From Halictus rubicundus (lineage: Eukaryota; Arthropoda; Insecta; Hymenoptera; Halictidae): DNA of 64,000 nt. Position numbers and translations under genes: made by a program. The DNA lies in NCBI RefSeq assembly GCF_050948215.1, contig NW_027489032.1, positions 1 to 64,000 of the forward strand, read 5' to 3'. Every line of letters begins with the position of its first letter. Positions within the stretch are counted from its first letter, which is position 1. Below, one piece after another: positions 1 to 13,689 of this stretch. The notes beneath the pieces were generated by a model. The model saw only the letters and a program-made list of their open reading frames with translations. It was not told where the DNA came from and did not search any database.

Positions 1-480
1 CCTATCCTCTATCCTATCCTATCCTGTATCATATCCTATCCTCTATCCTATCCTATCCTCTATCCTATTCGATCCTCTATCCTATCCTATCCTCTATCCT
101 ATCCCATCCTCTATCCTATCCTATCCTCTATCCTATCCTATCCTCTATCGTATCCTATCCTTTAACCTATTAAATCCTATATCGTATCCTCTATCCTATC
201 CTATCCTCTATCCTATCCTATGCTCTATCCTATCCTATCCTCTATCCTATCCTATCCTCTATCCTATCCTATCCTCTATCCTATCCTATCCTCTATACTA
301 TATTATCCTCTATCCTATCCTCTATCCTATCCTCTATCCTATCCTATCCTCTATCCTATCCTATCCTCTATCCTATCCTATCCTCTATCCTATATTATCC
401 TCTATCCTATCCTATGCTATCCTCTATCCTATCCTATCCTCTATCCTATCCTATCCTCTATCCTATCCTACTCTATCCTA
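1..480 (+). repeat. Copy of the 18.47-18.98 kb segment
   Basis: The order of rare variants here matches a segment about 18.5 kb to the right. The shared order is tattcgatcc (67), then tatgctc (ATG at 220), then ctatactatatta (293), then the truncated word ctactc (468). The same order occurs at 18534, 18686, 18759 and 18967. The spacings agree (about 152 and 74 bp; about 151 and 74 bp), with a drift of about two monomers before the last marker. A third, partial copy lies at about 19.24-19.62 kb (tattcgatcc 19309, ATG 19459, ctatact 19532). Confidence 0.75.
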
Positions 481-1859
481 TCCTATCCTCTATCCTATCC
501 TATCCTCTATCCTATCCTATCCTCTATCCTATCCTATCCTCTATCCTATCCTATCCTCTATCCTATCCTATCCTCTATCCTATCCTATCCTCTATCCTAT
601 CCTATCCTCTATCCTATCCTATCCTCTATCCTATCCTATCCTCTATCCTATCCTATCCTCTATCCTATATTATCCTCTATCCTATCCTATCCTATCCTCT
701 ATCCTATCCTATCCTCTATCCTATCCTATCCTCTATCCTATCCTATTCTCTATCCTATCCTATCCTCTATCCTATCCTATCCTCTATCCTATCCTATCCT
801 CTATCCTATCCTATCCTCTATCCTATCCTATCCTCTATCATATCCTATCCTCTATCCTATCCTATCCTCAATCCTATTCTATCCTCTATCCTATCCTATC
901 CTCTATCCTATCCTATCCTCTATCCTATCCTATCCTCTATCCTATCCTATCCTCTATCCTATCCTATTCTCTATCCTATCCTATCCTCTATCCTATCGTA
1001 TCCTCTATCGTATCCTATCCTCTATCCTATTAAATCCTATATCGTATCCTCTATCCTATCCTATCCTCTATCCTATCCTATCCTGTATCCTATCCTATCC
1101 TCTATCCTATCCTATCCTCTATCCTATATTATCCTCTATCCTATCCTATCCTATCCTCTATCCTATCCTATCCTCTATCCTATCCTATCCTCTATCCTAT
1201 CCTATTCTCTATCCTATCCTATCCTCTATCCTATCCTATCCTCTATCATATCCTATCCTCTATCCTATCCTATCCTCTATCCTATCCTTATCCTCTATCG
1301 TATCCTATCCTCTATCCTATCCTATCCTCTATCCTATCCTATCCTCTATCCTATCCTATCCTCTATCCTATCCTATCCTCTATCCTATCCTATCCTCTAT
1401 CCTATCCTATCCTCTATCCTATCCTATCCTCTATCCTATCCTATCCTCTATCCTATCCTATCCTCTATCCTATCCTATCCTCTATCCTATCCTATCCTCT
1501 ATCCTATCCTATCCTCTATCCTATCCTATCCTCTATCCTATCCTATCCTCTATCCTATCCTATCCTCTATCCTATCCTCTATCCTATCCTATCCTCTATC
1601 CTATCCTATCCTCTATCCTATCCTATCCTCTATCCTATCCTATCCTCTATCCTATCCTATCCTCTATCCTATCCTATCCTCTATCCTATCCTATCCTCTA
1701 TCCTATCCTATCCTCTATCCTATCCTCTATCCTATCCCCTCCTCTATCCTATCCTATCCTCTATCCTATATTATCCTCTATCCTATCCCATCCTCTCTAT
1801 CCTATCCTATCCTCTATCCTATCCTATCCTCTATCCTATCCTATCCTCTATCCTATCCT

Positions 1860-2990
1860 ATCCTCTATCCTATCCTATCCTATATCCTATCCTATCCTCT
1901 ATCCTATCCTATCCTCTATCCTATCCTATCCTCTATCCTATCCTATCCTCTATCCTATCCTATCCTCTATCCTATATTATCCTCTATCCTATCCTATCCT
2001 CTATCCTATCCTATCCTCTATCCTATCCTATCCTCTATCCTATCCTATCCTCTATACTATATTATCCTCTATCCTATCCTATCCTATCCTCTATCCTATC
2101 CTATCCTCTATCCTATCCTATCCTCTATCCTATCCTATCCTCTATCCTATCCTATTCTCTATCCTATCCTATCCTCTATCCTATCGTATCCTCTATCGTA
2201 TCCTATCCTCTATCCTATTAAATCCTATATCGTATCCTCTATCCTATCCTATCCTCTATCCTATCCTATCCTCTATCCTATCCTATCCTCTATCCTATCC
2301 TATCCTCTATCCTATATTATCCTCTATCCTATCCTATCCTCTATCCTATATTATCCTCTATCCTATCCTATCCTATCCTCTATCCTATCCTATCCTCTAT
2401 CCTATCCTATCCTCTATCCTATCCTATTCTCTATCATATCCTATCCTCTATCCTATCCTATCCTCTATCCTATCCTTATCCTCCATCGTATCCTATCCTC
2501 TATCCTATCCTATCCTCTATCCTATCCTATCCTCTATCCTATCCTATCCTCTATCCTATCCTATCCTCTATCCTATCCTATCCTCTATCATATCCTATCC
2601 TCTATCCTATCCTATCCTCAATCCTATCCTATCCTCTATCCTATCCTATCCTCTATCCTATATTATCCTCTATCCTATCCCATCCTCTATCCTATCCTAT
2701 CCTCTATCCTATCCTATCCTCTATCCTATCCTATCCTCTATCCTATCCTAGTCTCTATCCTATCCTATCCTCTATCCTGTCCTATCCTCTATCCTATATT
2801 ATCCTCTATCCTATCCTATCCTTATCCTCTATCGTATCCTATCCTCCATCCTATCCTATCCTCTATCCTATCCTATCCTCTATCCTATCCTATCCTCTAT
2901 CCTATCCTATCCTCTATCCTATCCTATCCTCTATCCTATCCTATCCTCTATCCTATCCTATCCTCTATCCTATCCTATCCTCTATCCTAT
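1860..2990 (+). repeat. HOR block, copy paired with 6.39-7.47 kb
   Basis: Rare variants keep a constant offset of 4471 bp with the later copy: attaaa (2217 and 6688), tagtctc (2748 and 7219), and the second ccttatcc (2820 and 7291). The upstream edge (tatatcc at 1881 and 6398) is shifted by a further 46 bp, so a few monomers were gained or lost there. Confidence 0.75.
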
Positions 2991-3509
2991 CCTCTATCCT
3001 ATCCTCTATCCTATCCTATCCTCTATCCTATCCTATCCTCTATCCTATCCTATCCTCTATCCTATCCTCTATCCTATCCTCTATCCTATCCTATCCTCTA
3101 TCCTATCCTATCCTCTATCCTATATTATCCTCTATCCTATCCCATCCTCTAGCCTATCCTATCCTCTATCCTATCCTATCCTCTGTTCTATCCTATCCTC
3201 TATCCTATCCTATCCTCTATCCTATCCTATCCTCTACCCTATTCTATCCTCTATCCTATCCTATCCTCTATCCTATCCTATCCTGTATCCTATTCTATCC
3301 TCTATCCTATCCTATCCTCTATCCTATCCTATCCTGTATCATATCCTATCCTCTATCCTATCCTATCCTCTATCCTATTCTATCCTCCATCCTATCCAAT
3401 CCTATATCGTATCCTCTATCCTATCCTATCCTCTATCCTATCCTATCCTCTATCCTATCCTATCGTCTATCATATCGTATGCTCTATCCTATCCTATCCT
3501 CTATCCTAT

Positions 3510-3862
3510 CCTATCCTCTATCCTATCCAATCCTATATCCTATCCTCTATCATATCTATCCTCTATCCTATCCTATCCTCAATCCTATCCTATCCGCTAT
3601 CCTATCCAATCCTATATCCTATCCTATCCTCTATCGTATCCTATCCTCTAACCTATTAAATCCTATATCGTATCCTCTATCCTATCCTATCCTCTATCCT
3701 ATCCAATCCTATATCCTATCCTCTATCATATCCTATCCTCTATCCTATCCTATCCTCAATCCTATCCTATCCGCTATCCTATCCAATCCTATATCCTATC
3801 CTATCCTCTATCGTATCCTATCCTCTAACCTATTAAATCCTATATCGTATCCTCTATCCTAT
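3510..3862 (+). repeat. Internal 177-bp tandem duplication
   Basis: Two adjacent copies share the order ccaatcc (3527, 3703), catatc (3551, 3727), ccgctatcc (3594, 3771) and attaaa (3655, 3832). The offsets are 176, 176, 177 and 177. The one-base change comes from a missing C in the first copy (catatctatcc versus catatcctatcc). The related blocks near 8.46 and 11.05 kb have only one copy, so this duplication is local and probably recent. Confidence 0.85.
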
Positions 3863-3959
3863 CCTATCCTCTATCCTATCCTATCCTCTATCCTATCCTA
3901 TCCTCTATCCTATCCTATCCTCTATCCTATCCTATCCTCTATCCTATCCTATCCTCTAT

Positions 3960-4116
3960 CCTATCCTATCCTCTATCCTATCCTCTATCCTATCCTCTAT
4001 CCTATCCTCTATCCTATCCTATCCTCTATCCTATCCTATCCTCTATCCTATATTATCCTCTATCCTATCCCATCCTCTAACCTATCCTATCCTCTATCCT
4101 ATCCTATCCTCTGTTC
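3960..4116 (+). repeat. 12-bp word run plus taacc/ctctgt module (left copy)
   Basis: Four consecutive 12-bp words (about 3968-4015) are followed by two normal monomers, tatatta, cccatcctctaacc and ctctgttc (4109). Related left-domain copies end at ctctgttc near 3181 (with ctagcc for ctaacc), 8765, 10586, 11637, 15507 and 17592. The fixed order over the whole window shows that the module is copied as one piece. Confidence 0.78.
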
Positions 4117-5654
4117 TATCCTATCCTCTATCCTATCCTATCCTCTATCCTATCCTATCCTCTATCCTATCCTATCCTGTATCATATCCTATCCTCTATC
4201 CTATCCTATCCTCTATCCTATTCTATCCTCTATCCTATCCTATCCTCTATCCTATCCTGTATCCTATTCTATCCTCTATCCTATCCTATCCTCTATCCTA
4301 TCCTATCCTGTATCATATCCTATCCTCTATCCTATCCTATCCTCTATCCTATTCTATCCTCCATCCTATCCAATCCTATATCGTATCCTCTATCCTATCC
4401 TATCCTCTATCCCATCCTATCCTCTATCCTATCCTATCCTCTATCCTATCCTATCCTCTATCCTATCCTATCCTCTATAATATCCTATCCTCTATCCTAT
4501 CCTATCCTCTATCCTATATTATCCTCTATCCTATCCTATCCTCTATCCTATCCTATCCTCTATCCTATCCTATCCTCTATCCTATCCTATCCTCTATCCT
4601 ATATTATCCTCTATCCTATCCTATCCTATCCTCTATCCTATCCTATCCTCTATCCTATCCTATCCTCTATCCTATCCTATCCTCTATCCTATCCTATCCT
4701 CTATCCTATCCTATCCTCTATCCTATCCTATCCTCTATCCTATATTATCCTCTATCCTATCCTATCCTCTATCCTATCCTATCCTCTATCCTATCCTATC
4801 CTCTATCCTATCCTATCCTCTATCCTATATTATCCTCTATCCTATCCTATCCTATCCTCTATCCTATCCTATCCTCTATCCTATCCTATCCTCTATCCTA
4901 TCCTATCCTCTATCCTATCCTATTCTCTATCCTATCCTATCCTCTATCCTATCGTATCCTCTATCGTATCCTATCCTCTATCCTATTAAATCCTATATCG
5001 TATCCTCTATCCTATCCTATCCTCTATCCTATCCTATCCTCTATCCTATATTATCCTCTATCCTATCCTATCCTATCCTCTATCCTATCCTATCCTCTAT
5101 CCTATCCTATCCTCTATCCTATCCTATTCTCTATCCTATCCTATCCACTATCCTATCCTATCCTCTATCATATCCTATCCTCTATCCTATCCTATCCTCT
5201 ATCCTATCCTTATCCTCCATCGTATCCTATCCTCTATCCTATCCTATCCTCTATCCTATCCTATCCTCTATCATATCCTATCCTCTATCCTATCCTATCC
5301 TCTATCCTATCCTTATCCTCTATCGTATCCTATCCTCTATCCTATCCTATCCTCTATCCTATCCTATCCTCTATCCTATCCTATCCTCTATCCTATCCTA
5401 TCCTCTATCCTATCCTATCCTCTATCCTATCCTATCCTCTATCCTATCCTATCCTGTATCCTATCCTATCCTCTATCCTATCCTATCCTCTATCCTATAT
5501 TATCCTCTATCCTATCCTATCCTATCCTCTATCCTATCCTATCCTCTATCCTATCCTATCCTCTATCCTATCCTATCCTCTATCCTATCCTATCCTCTAT
5601 CATATCCTATCCTCTATCCTATCCTATCCTCTATCCTATCCTTATCCTCTATCG

Positions 5655-6656
5655 TATCCTATCCTCTATCCTATCCTATCCTCTATCCTATCCTATCCTC
5701 TATCCTATCCTATCCTCTATCCTATCCTATCCTCTATCCTATCCTATCCTCTATCCTATCCTATCCTCTATCCTATCCTATCCTCTATCCTATCCTCTAT
5801 CCTATCCTATCCTCTATCCTATCCTATCCTCTATCCTATCCTATCCTCTATCCTATCCTATCCTCTATCCTATCCTATCCTCTATCCTATCCTATCCTCT
5901 ATCCTATCCTATCCTCTATCCTATCCTATCCTCTATCCTATCCTATCCTCTATCCTATCCTATCCTCTATCCTATCCTATCCTCTATCCTATCCTCTATC
6001 CTATCCTATCCTCTATCCTATCCTATCCTCTATCCTATCCTATCCTCTATCCTATCCTATCCTCTATCCTATCCTATCCTCTATCCTATCCTATCCTCTA
6101 TCCTATCCTCTATCCTATCCTATCCTCTATCCTATCCTATCCTCTATCCTATATTATCCTCTATCCTATCCTATCCTCTATCCTATCCTATCCTCTATCC
6201 TATCCTATCCTCTATCATATCCTATCCTCTATCCTATCCTATCCTCAATCCTATCCTATCCTCTATCCTATCCTATCCTCTATCCTATATTATCCTCTAT
6301 CCTATCCCATCCTCTATCCTATCCTATCCTCTATCCTATCCTATCCTCTATCCTATCCTATCCTCTATCCTATCCTATCCTCTATCCTATCCTATCCTAT
6401 ATCCTATCCTATCCTCTATCCTATCCTATCCTCTATCCTATCCTATCCTCTATCCTATCCTATCCTCTATCCTATATTATCCTCTATCCTATCCTATCCT
6501 CTATCCTATCCTATCCTATCCTCTATCCTATATTATCCTCTATCCTATCCTATCCTATCCTCTATCCTATCCTATCCTCTATCCTATCCTATCCTCTATC
6601 CTATCCTATCCTCTATCCTATCCTATTCTCTATCCTATCCTATCCTCTATCCTATC
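5655..6656 (+). other. About 1.0 kb of + strand without a single G
   Basis: Between the G of atcgtatcc at 5654 and the G of tatcgtatcc at 6657 I see no G on the + strand, so the other strand has no C. The segment is nearly pure b-a-a monomer with tatatta and catatcc variants. A similar G-free run spans about 1301-2184. The counts were made by eye. Confidence 0.8.
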
Positions 6657-7470
6657 GTATCCTCTATCGTATCCTATCCTCTATCCTATTAAATCCTATA
6701 TCGTATCCTCTATCCTATCCTATCCTCTATCCTATCCTATCCTCTATCCTATCCTATCCTCTATCCTATCCTATCCTCTATCCTATATTATCCTCTATCC
6801 TATCCTATCCTCTATCCTATATTATCCTCTATCCTATCCTATCCTATCCTCTATCCTATCCTATCCTCTATCCTATCCTATCCTCTATCCTATCCTATTC
6901 TCTATCATATCCTATCCTCTATCCTATCCTATCCTCTATCCTATCCTTATCCTCCATCGTATCCTATCCTCTATCCTATCCTATCCTCTATCCTATCCTA
7001 TCCTCTATCCTATCCTATCCTCTATCCTATCCTATCCTCTATCCTATCCTATCCTCTATCATATCCTATCCTCTATCCTATCCTATCCTCAATCCTATCC
7101 TATCCTCTATCCTATCCTATCCTCTATCCTATATTATCCTCTATCCTATCCCACCCTCTATCCTATCCTATCCTCTATCCTATCCTATCCTCTATCCTAT
7201 CCTATCCTCTATCCTATCCTAGTCTCTATCCTATCCTATCCTCTATCCTGTCCTATCCTCTATCCTATATTATCCTCTATCCTATCCTATCCTTATCCTC
7301 TATCGTATCCTATCCTCCATCCTATCCTATCCTCTATCCTATCCTATCCTCTATCCTATCCTATCCTCTATCCTATCCTATCCTCTATCCTATCCTATCC
7401 TCTATCCTACCCTATCCTCTATCCTATCCTCTATCCTATCCTCTATCCTATCCTATCCTCTATCCTATCC
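6390..7470 (+). repeat. HOR block, copy paired with 1.86-2.99 kb
   Basis: This is the second copy of the block beginning near 1860. It carries attaaa at 6688, ccttatcctccatcg at 6945, tagtctc at 7219 and ccttatcctc at 7291 in the same order. Differences are isolated substitutions and small monomer-count changes, for example cccaccc near 7150. Confidence 0.75.
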
Positions 7471-8339
7471 TATCCTCTATCCTATATTATCCTCTATCCT
7501 ATCCCATCCTCTATCGTATCCTATCCTCCATCCTATCCTATCCTCTATCCTATCCTATCCTCTATCCTATCCTATCCTCTATCCTATCCTATCCTCTATC
7601 ATATCCTATCCTCTATCCTATCCTATCCTCTATCCTATCCTTATCCTCTATCGTATCCTATCCTCTATCCTATCCTATCCTCTATCCTATCCTATCCTCT
7701 ATCCTATCCTATCCTCTATCCTATCCTATCCTCTATCCTATCCTATCCTCTATCCTATCCTATCCTCTATCCTATCCTATCCTCTATCCTATCCTATCCT
7801 CTATCCTATCCTATCCTCTATCCTATCCTATCCTCTATCCTATCCTCTATCCTATCCTATCCTCTATCCTATCCTATCCTCTATCCTATATTATCCTCTA
7901 TCCTATCCTATCCTCTATCCTATCCTATCCTCTATCCTATCCTATCCTCTATCATATCCTATCCTCTATCCTATCCTATCCTCAATCCTATCCTATCCTC
8001 TATCCTATCCTATCCTCTATCCTATATTATCCTCTATCCTATCCCATCCTCTATCCTATCCTATCCTCTATCCTATCCTATCCTCTATCCTATCCTATCC
8101 TCTAACCTATTCTATCCTCTATCCTATCCTATCCTCTATCCTATCCTATCCTGTATCCTATTCTATCCTCTATCCTATCCTATCCTCTATCCTATCCTAT
8201 CCTGTATCATATCCTATCCTCTATCCTATCCTATCCTCTATCCTATTCTATCCTCCATCCTATCCAATCCTATATCGTATCCTCTATCCTATCCTATCCT
8301 CTATCCTATCCTATCCTCTATCCTATCCTATCGTCTATC

Positions 8340-9930
8340 ATATCGTATGCTCTATCATATCCTATCCTCTATCCTATCCTATCCTCTATCCTATCCAATC
8401 CTATATCCTATCCTCTATCATATCCTATCCTCTATCCTATCCTATCCTCAATCCTATCCTATCCGCTATCCTATCCAATCCTATATCCTATCCTATCCTC
8501 TATCGTATCCTATCCTCTAACCTATTAAATCCTATATCGTATCCTCTATCCTATCCTATCCTCTATCCTATCCTATCCTCTATCCTATCCTATCCTCTAT
8601 CCTATCCTATCCTCTATCCTATCCTATCCTCTATCCTATCCTCTATCCTATCCTCTATCCTATCCTATCCTATCCTATCCTCTATCCTATCCTATCCTCT
8701 ATCCTATATTATCCTCTATCCTATCCCATCCTCTAACCTATCCTATCCTCTATCCTATCCTATCCTCTGTTCTATCCTATCCTCTATCCTATCCTATCCT
8801 CTATCCTATCCTATCCTCTATCCTATCCTATCCTGTATCATATCCTATCCTCTATCCTATCCTATCCTCTATCCTATTCTATCCTCTATCCTATCCTATC
8901 CTCTATCCTATCCTATCCTGTATCCTATTCTATCCTCTATCCTATCCTATCCTCTATCCTATCCTATCCTGTATCATATCCTATCCTCTATCCTATCCTA
9001 TCCTCTATCCTATTCTATCCTCCATCCTATCCAATCCTATATCGTATCCTCTATCCTATCCTATCCTCTATCCCATCCTATCCTCTATCCTATCCTATCC
9101 TCTATCCTATCCTATCCTCTATCCTATCCTATCCTCTATAATATCCTATCCTCTATCCTATCCTATCCTCTATCCTATATTATCCTCTATCCTATCCTAT
9201 CCTCTATCCTATCCTATCCTCTATCCTATCCTATCCTCTATCCTATCCTATCCTCTATCCTATATTATCCTCTATCCTATCCTATCCTATCCTCTATCCT
9301 ATCCTATCCTCTATCCTATCCTATCCTCTATCCTATCCTATCCTCTATCCTATCCTATCCTCTATCCTATCCTATCCTCTATCCTATCCTATCCTCTATC
9401 CTATCCTATCCTCTATCCTATCCTATCCTCTATCCTATCCTATCCTCTATCCTATATTATCCTCTATCCTATCCTATCCTCTATCCTATCCTATCCTCTA
9501 TCCTATCCTATCCTCTATCCTATCCTATCCTCTATCCTATATTATCCTCTATCCTATCCTATCCTATCCTCTATCCTATCCTATCCTCTATCCTATCCTA
9601 TCCTCTATCCTATCCTATCCTCTATCCTATCCTATCCTCTATCCTATCCTATTCTCTATCCTATCCTATCCTCTATCCTATCGTATCCTCTATCGTATCC
9701 TATCCTCTATCCTATTAAATCCTATATCGTATCCTCTATCCTATCCTATCCTCTATCCTATCCTATCCTCTATCCTATCCTATCCTCTATCCTATCCTAT
9801 TCTCTATCCTATCCTATCCTCTATCCTATCCTATCCTCTATCATATCCTATCCTCTATCCTATCCTATCCTCTATCCTATCCTTATCCTCCATCGTATCC
9901 TATCCTCTATCCTATCCTATCCTCTATCCT
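8340..9930 (+). repeat. HOR block P, copy 2 of 3
   Basis: This repeats the marker order of the block at 3470: tatcgtatgctc (about 8347), ccgctatcc (8463), attaaa (8524), ctctgttc (8765), ctataatatcc (9136), attaaa (9714) and ccttatcctccatcg (9881). It lacks the 177-bp internal duplication of copy 1, which explains the drop in offset from 4868 to about 4660 bp. Small monomer-number differences bring the offset to about 4729 near the second attaaa. Confidence 0.75.
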
Positions 9931-10924
9931 ATCCTATCCTCTATCCTATCCTATCCTCTATCCTATCCTATCCTCTATCCTATCCTATCCTCTATCATAT
10001 CCTATCCTCTATCCTATCCTATCCTCAATCCTATCCTATCCTCTATCCTATCCTATCCTCTATCCTATATTATCCTCTATCCTATCCCATCCTCTATCCT
10101 ATCCTATCCTCTATCCTATCCTATCCTCTATCCTATCCTATCCTCTATCCTATCCTAGTCTCTATCCTATCCTATCCTCTATCCTGTCCTATCCTCTATC
10201 CTATATTATCCTCTATCCTATCCTATCCTATCCTCTATCCTATCCTATCCTCTATCCTATCCTATCCTCTATCCTATCCTATTCTCTATCCTATCCTATC
10301 CTCTATCCTATCCTATCCTCTATCATATCCTATCCTCTATCCTATCCTATCCTTATCCTCTATCGTATCCTATCCTCCATCCTATCCTATCCTCTATCCT
10401 ATCCTATCCTCTATCCTATCCTATCCTCTATCCTATCCTATCCTCTATCCTATCCTATCCTCTATCCTATCCTCTATCCTATCCTCTATCCTATCCTATC
10501 CTCTATCCTATCCTATCCTCTATCCTATATTATCCTCTATCCTATCCCATCCTCTAACCTATCCTATCCTCTATCCTATCCTATCCTCTGTTCTATCCTA
10601 TCCTCTATCCTATCCTATCCTCTATCCTATCCTATCCTCTATCCTATCCTATCCTGTATCATATCCTATCCTCTATCCTATCCTATCCTCTATCCTATTC
10701 TATCCTCTATCCTATCCTATCCTCTATCCTATCCTATCCTGTATCCTATTCTATCCTCTATCCTATCCTACCCTCTATCCTCTCCTATCCTGTATCATAT
10801 CCTATCCTCTATCCTATTCTATCCTCTATCCTATTCTATCCTCCATCCTATCCAATCCTATATCGTATCCTCTATCCTATCCTATCCTCTATCCTATCCT
10901 ATCCTCTATCCTATCCTATCGTCT

Positions 10925-12880
10925 ATCATATCGTATGCTCTATCCTATCCTATCCTCTATCCTATCCTATCCTCTATCCTATCCAATCCTATATCCTATC
11001 CTCTATCATATCCTATCCTCTATCCTATCCTATCCTCAATCCTATCCTATCCGCTATCCTATCCAATCCTATATCCTATCCTATCCTCTATCGTATCCTA
11101 TCCTCTAACCTATTAAATCCTATATCGTATCCTCTATCCTATCCTATCCTCTATCCTATCCTATGCTCTATCCTATCCTATCCTCTATCCTATCCTATCC
11201 TCTATCCTATCCTATCCTCTATCCTATCCTATGCTCTATCCTATCCTATCCTCTATCCTATCCTATCCTCTATCCTATATTATCCTCTATCCTATCCTAT
11301 CCTATCCTCTATCCTATCCTATCCTCTATCATATCCTATCATCTATCCTATCCTATCCTGTATCCTATCCTATCCTCTATCCTATCCTATCCTCTATCCT
11401 ATCCTATCCTGTATCATATCCTATCCTCTATCCTATCCTATCCTCTATCCTATTCGATCCTCTATCCTATCCTATCCTCTATCCTATCCTATCCTCTATC
11501 CTATCCTATCCTCTATCCTATCCTCTATCCTATCCTCTATCCTATCCTATCCTCTATCCTATCCTATCCTCTATCCTATATTATCCTCTATCCTATCCCA
11601 TCCTCTAACCTATCCTATCCTCTATCCTATCCTATCCTCTGTTCTATCCTATCCTCTATCCTATCCTATCCTCTATCCTATCCTATCCTCTATCCTATCC
11701 TATCCTGTATCATATCCTATCCTCTATCCTATCCTATCCTCTATCCTATTCTATCCTCTATCCTATCCTATCCTCTATCCTATCCTATCCTGTATCCTAT
11801 TCTATCCTCTATCCTATCCTATCCTCTATCCTATCCTATCCTGTATCATATCCTATCCTCTATCCTATCCTATCCTCTATCCTATTCTATCCTCCATCCT
11901 ATCCAATCCTATATCGTATCCTCTATCCTATCCTATCCTCTATCCCATCCTATCCTCTATCCTATCCTATCCTCTATCCTATCCTATCCTCTATCCTATC
12001 CTATCCTCTATAATATCCTATCCTCTATCCTATCCTATCCTCTATCCTATATTATCCTCTATCCTATCCTATCCTCTATCCTATCCTATCCTCTATCCTA
12101 TCCTATCCTCTATCCTATCCTATCCTCTATCCTATATTATCCTCTATCCTATCCTATCCTATCCTCTACCTATCCTATCCTCTATCCTATCCTATCCTCT
12201 ATCCTATCCTATCCTCTATCCTATCCTATCCTCTATCCTATCCTATCCTCTATCCTATCCTATCCTCTATCCTATCCTATCCTCTATCCTATCCTATCCT
12301 CTATCCTATCCTATCCTCTATCCTATCCTATCCTCTATCCTATATTATCCTCTATCCTATCCTATCCTCTATCCTATCCTATCCTCTATCCTATCCTATC
12401 CTCTATCCTATCCTATCCTCTATCCTATATTATCCTCTATCCTATCCTATCCTATCCTCTATCCTATCCTATCCTCTATCCTATCCTATCCTCTATCCTA
12501 TCCTATCCTCTATCCTATCCTATCCTCTATCCTATCCTATTCTCTATCCTATCCTATCCTCTATCCTATCGTATCCTCTATCGTATCCTATCCTCTATCC
12601 TATTAAATCCTATATCGTATCCTCTATCCTATCCTATCCTCTATCCTATCCTATCCTCTATCCTATCCTATCCTCTATCCTATATTATCCTCTATCCTAT
12701 CCTATCCTATCCTCTATCCTATCCTATCCTCTATCCTATCCTATCCTCTATCCTATCCTATTCTCTATCCTATCCTATCCTCTATCCTATCCTATCCTCT
12801 ATCATATCCTATCCTCTATCCTATCCTATCCTCTATCCTATCCTTATCCTCCATCGTATCCTATCCTCTATCCTATCCTA
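10925..12880 (+). repeat. HOR block P, copy 3 of 3, with about 285-bp insertion
   Basis: The marker order again matches blocks P1 and P2: tatcgtatgctc (10935), attaaa (11112), ctctgttc (11637), ctataatatcc (12008), attaaa (12602) and ccttatcctccatcg (12842). Between attaaa and ctctgttc it is about 284 bp longer than copy 2. The extra part includes the 11.23-11.47 kb segment that also occurs at 18.31-18.55 kb, so it looks like satellite inserted into satellite, or retained there. Confidence 0.7.
11225..11467 (+). repeat. Segment shared with 18.31-18.55 kb
   Basis: From the ATG at 11231 to tattcgatcc near 11452, the variant order is tatatta, catatcctatcatctatcc, two gtatcc changes, then catatcc and the gatcc change. 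It is the same as from the ATG at 18312 to 18534. The forward translations agree across this stretch, so the DNA is essentially identical at an offset of 7081 bp. Confidence 0.8.
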
Positions 12881-13689
12881 TCCTCTATCCTATCCTATCC
12901 TCTATCCTATCCTATCCTCTATCCTATCCTATCCTCTATCCTATCCTATCCTCTATCATATCCTATCCTCTATCCTATCCTATCCTCAATCCTATCCTAT
13001 CCTCTATCCTATCCTATCCTCTATCCTATATTATCCTCTATCCTATCCCATCCTCTATCCTATCCTATCCTCTATCCTATCCTATCCTCTATCCTATCCT
13101 ATTCTCTATCCTATCCTATCCTCTATCCTATCCTATCCTCTATCCTATCCTATCCTCTATCCTATCCTAGTCTCTATCCTATACTATCCTCTATCCTATC
13201 CTATCCTCATTCATATCCTATCCTCTATCCTATCCTATCCTGTATCCTATCCTATCCTCTATCCTATCCTATCCTCTATCCTATCCTATCCTCTATCCTA
13301 TCCTATTCTCTATCCTATCCTATCCTCTATCCTATCGTATCCTCCATCGTATCCTATCCTCTATCCTATTAAATCCTATATCGTATCCTCTATCCTATCC
13401 TATCCTCTATCCTATCCTATCCTCTATCCTATCGTATCATCTATCGTATCCTATCCTCTATCCTATTAAATCCTATATCGTATCCTCTATCCTATCCTAT
13501 CCTCTATCCTATCCTATCCTCTATCCTATCCTATCCTCTATCCTATATTATCCTCTATCCTATCCTATCCTATCCTCTATCCTATCCTATCCTCTATCCT
13601 ATCCTATCCTCTATCCTATCCTATTCTCTATCCTATCCTATCCTCTATCCTATCCTATCCTCTATCATATCCTATCCTCTATCCTATCC

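Larger units (their letters stand above)
3470..5250 (+). repeat. HOR block P, copy 1 of 3
   Basis: The marker order is tatcgtatgctc (ATG 3479), ccgctatcc, ctaacctattaaa (attaaa 3655 and 3832), ctctgttc (4109), ctataatatcc (4475), attaaa (4985) and ccttatcctccatcg (5208). The same order is found in the blocks starting near 8340 and 10925. This copy alone carries an internal 176-177-bp tandem duplication, annotated separately. The in-frame TAA in ctataatatcc is one of the few forward stop codons. Confidence 0.75.

Noticed and set aside
160..200. AT-rich attaaatcctatat tag as a promoter or TATA box
   Set aside because: The attaaa tag recurs dozens of times as a lineage variant of the monomer (for example 169, 1029, 2217, 3655, 53433, 59678), with no gene next to it.
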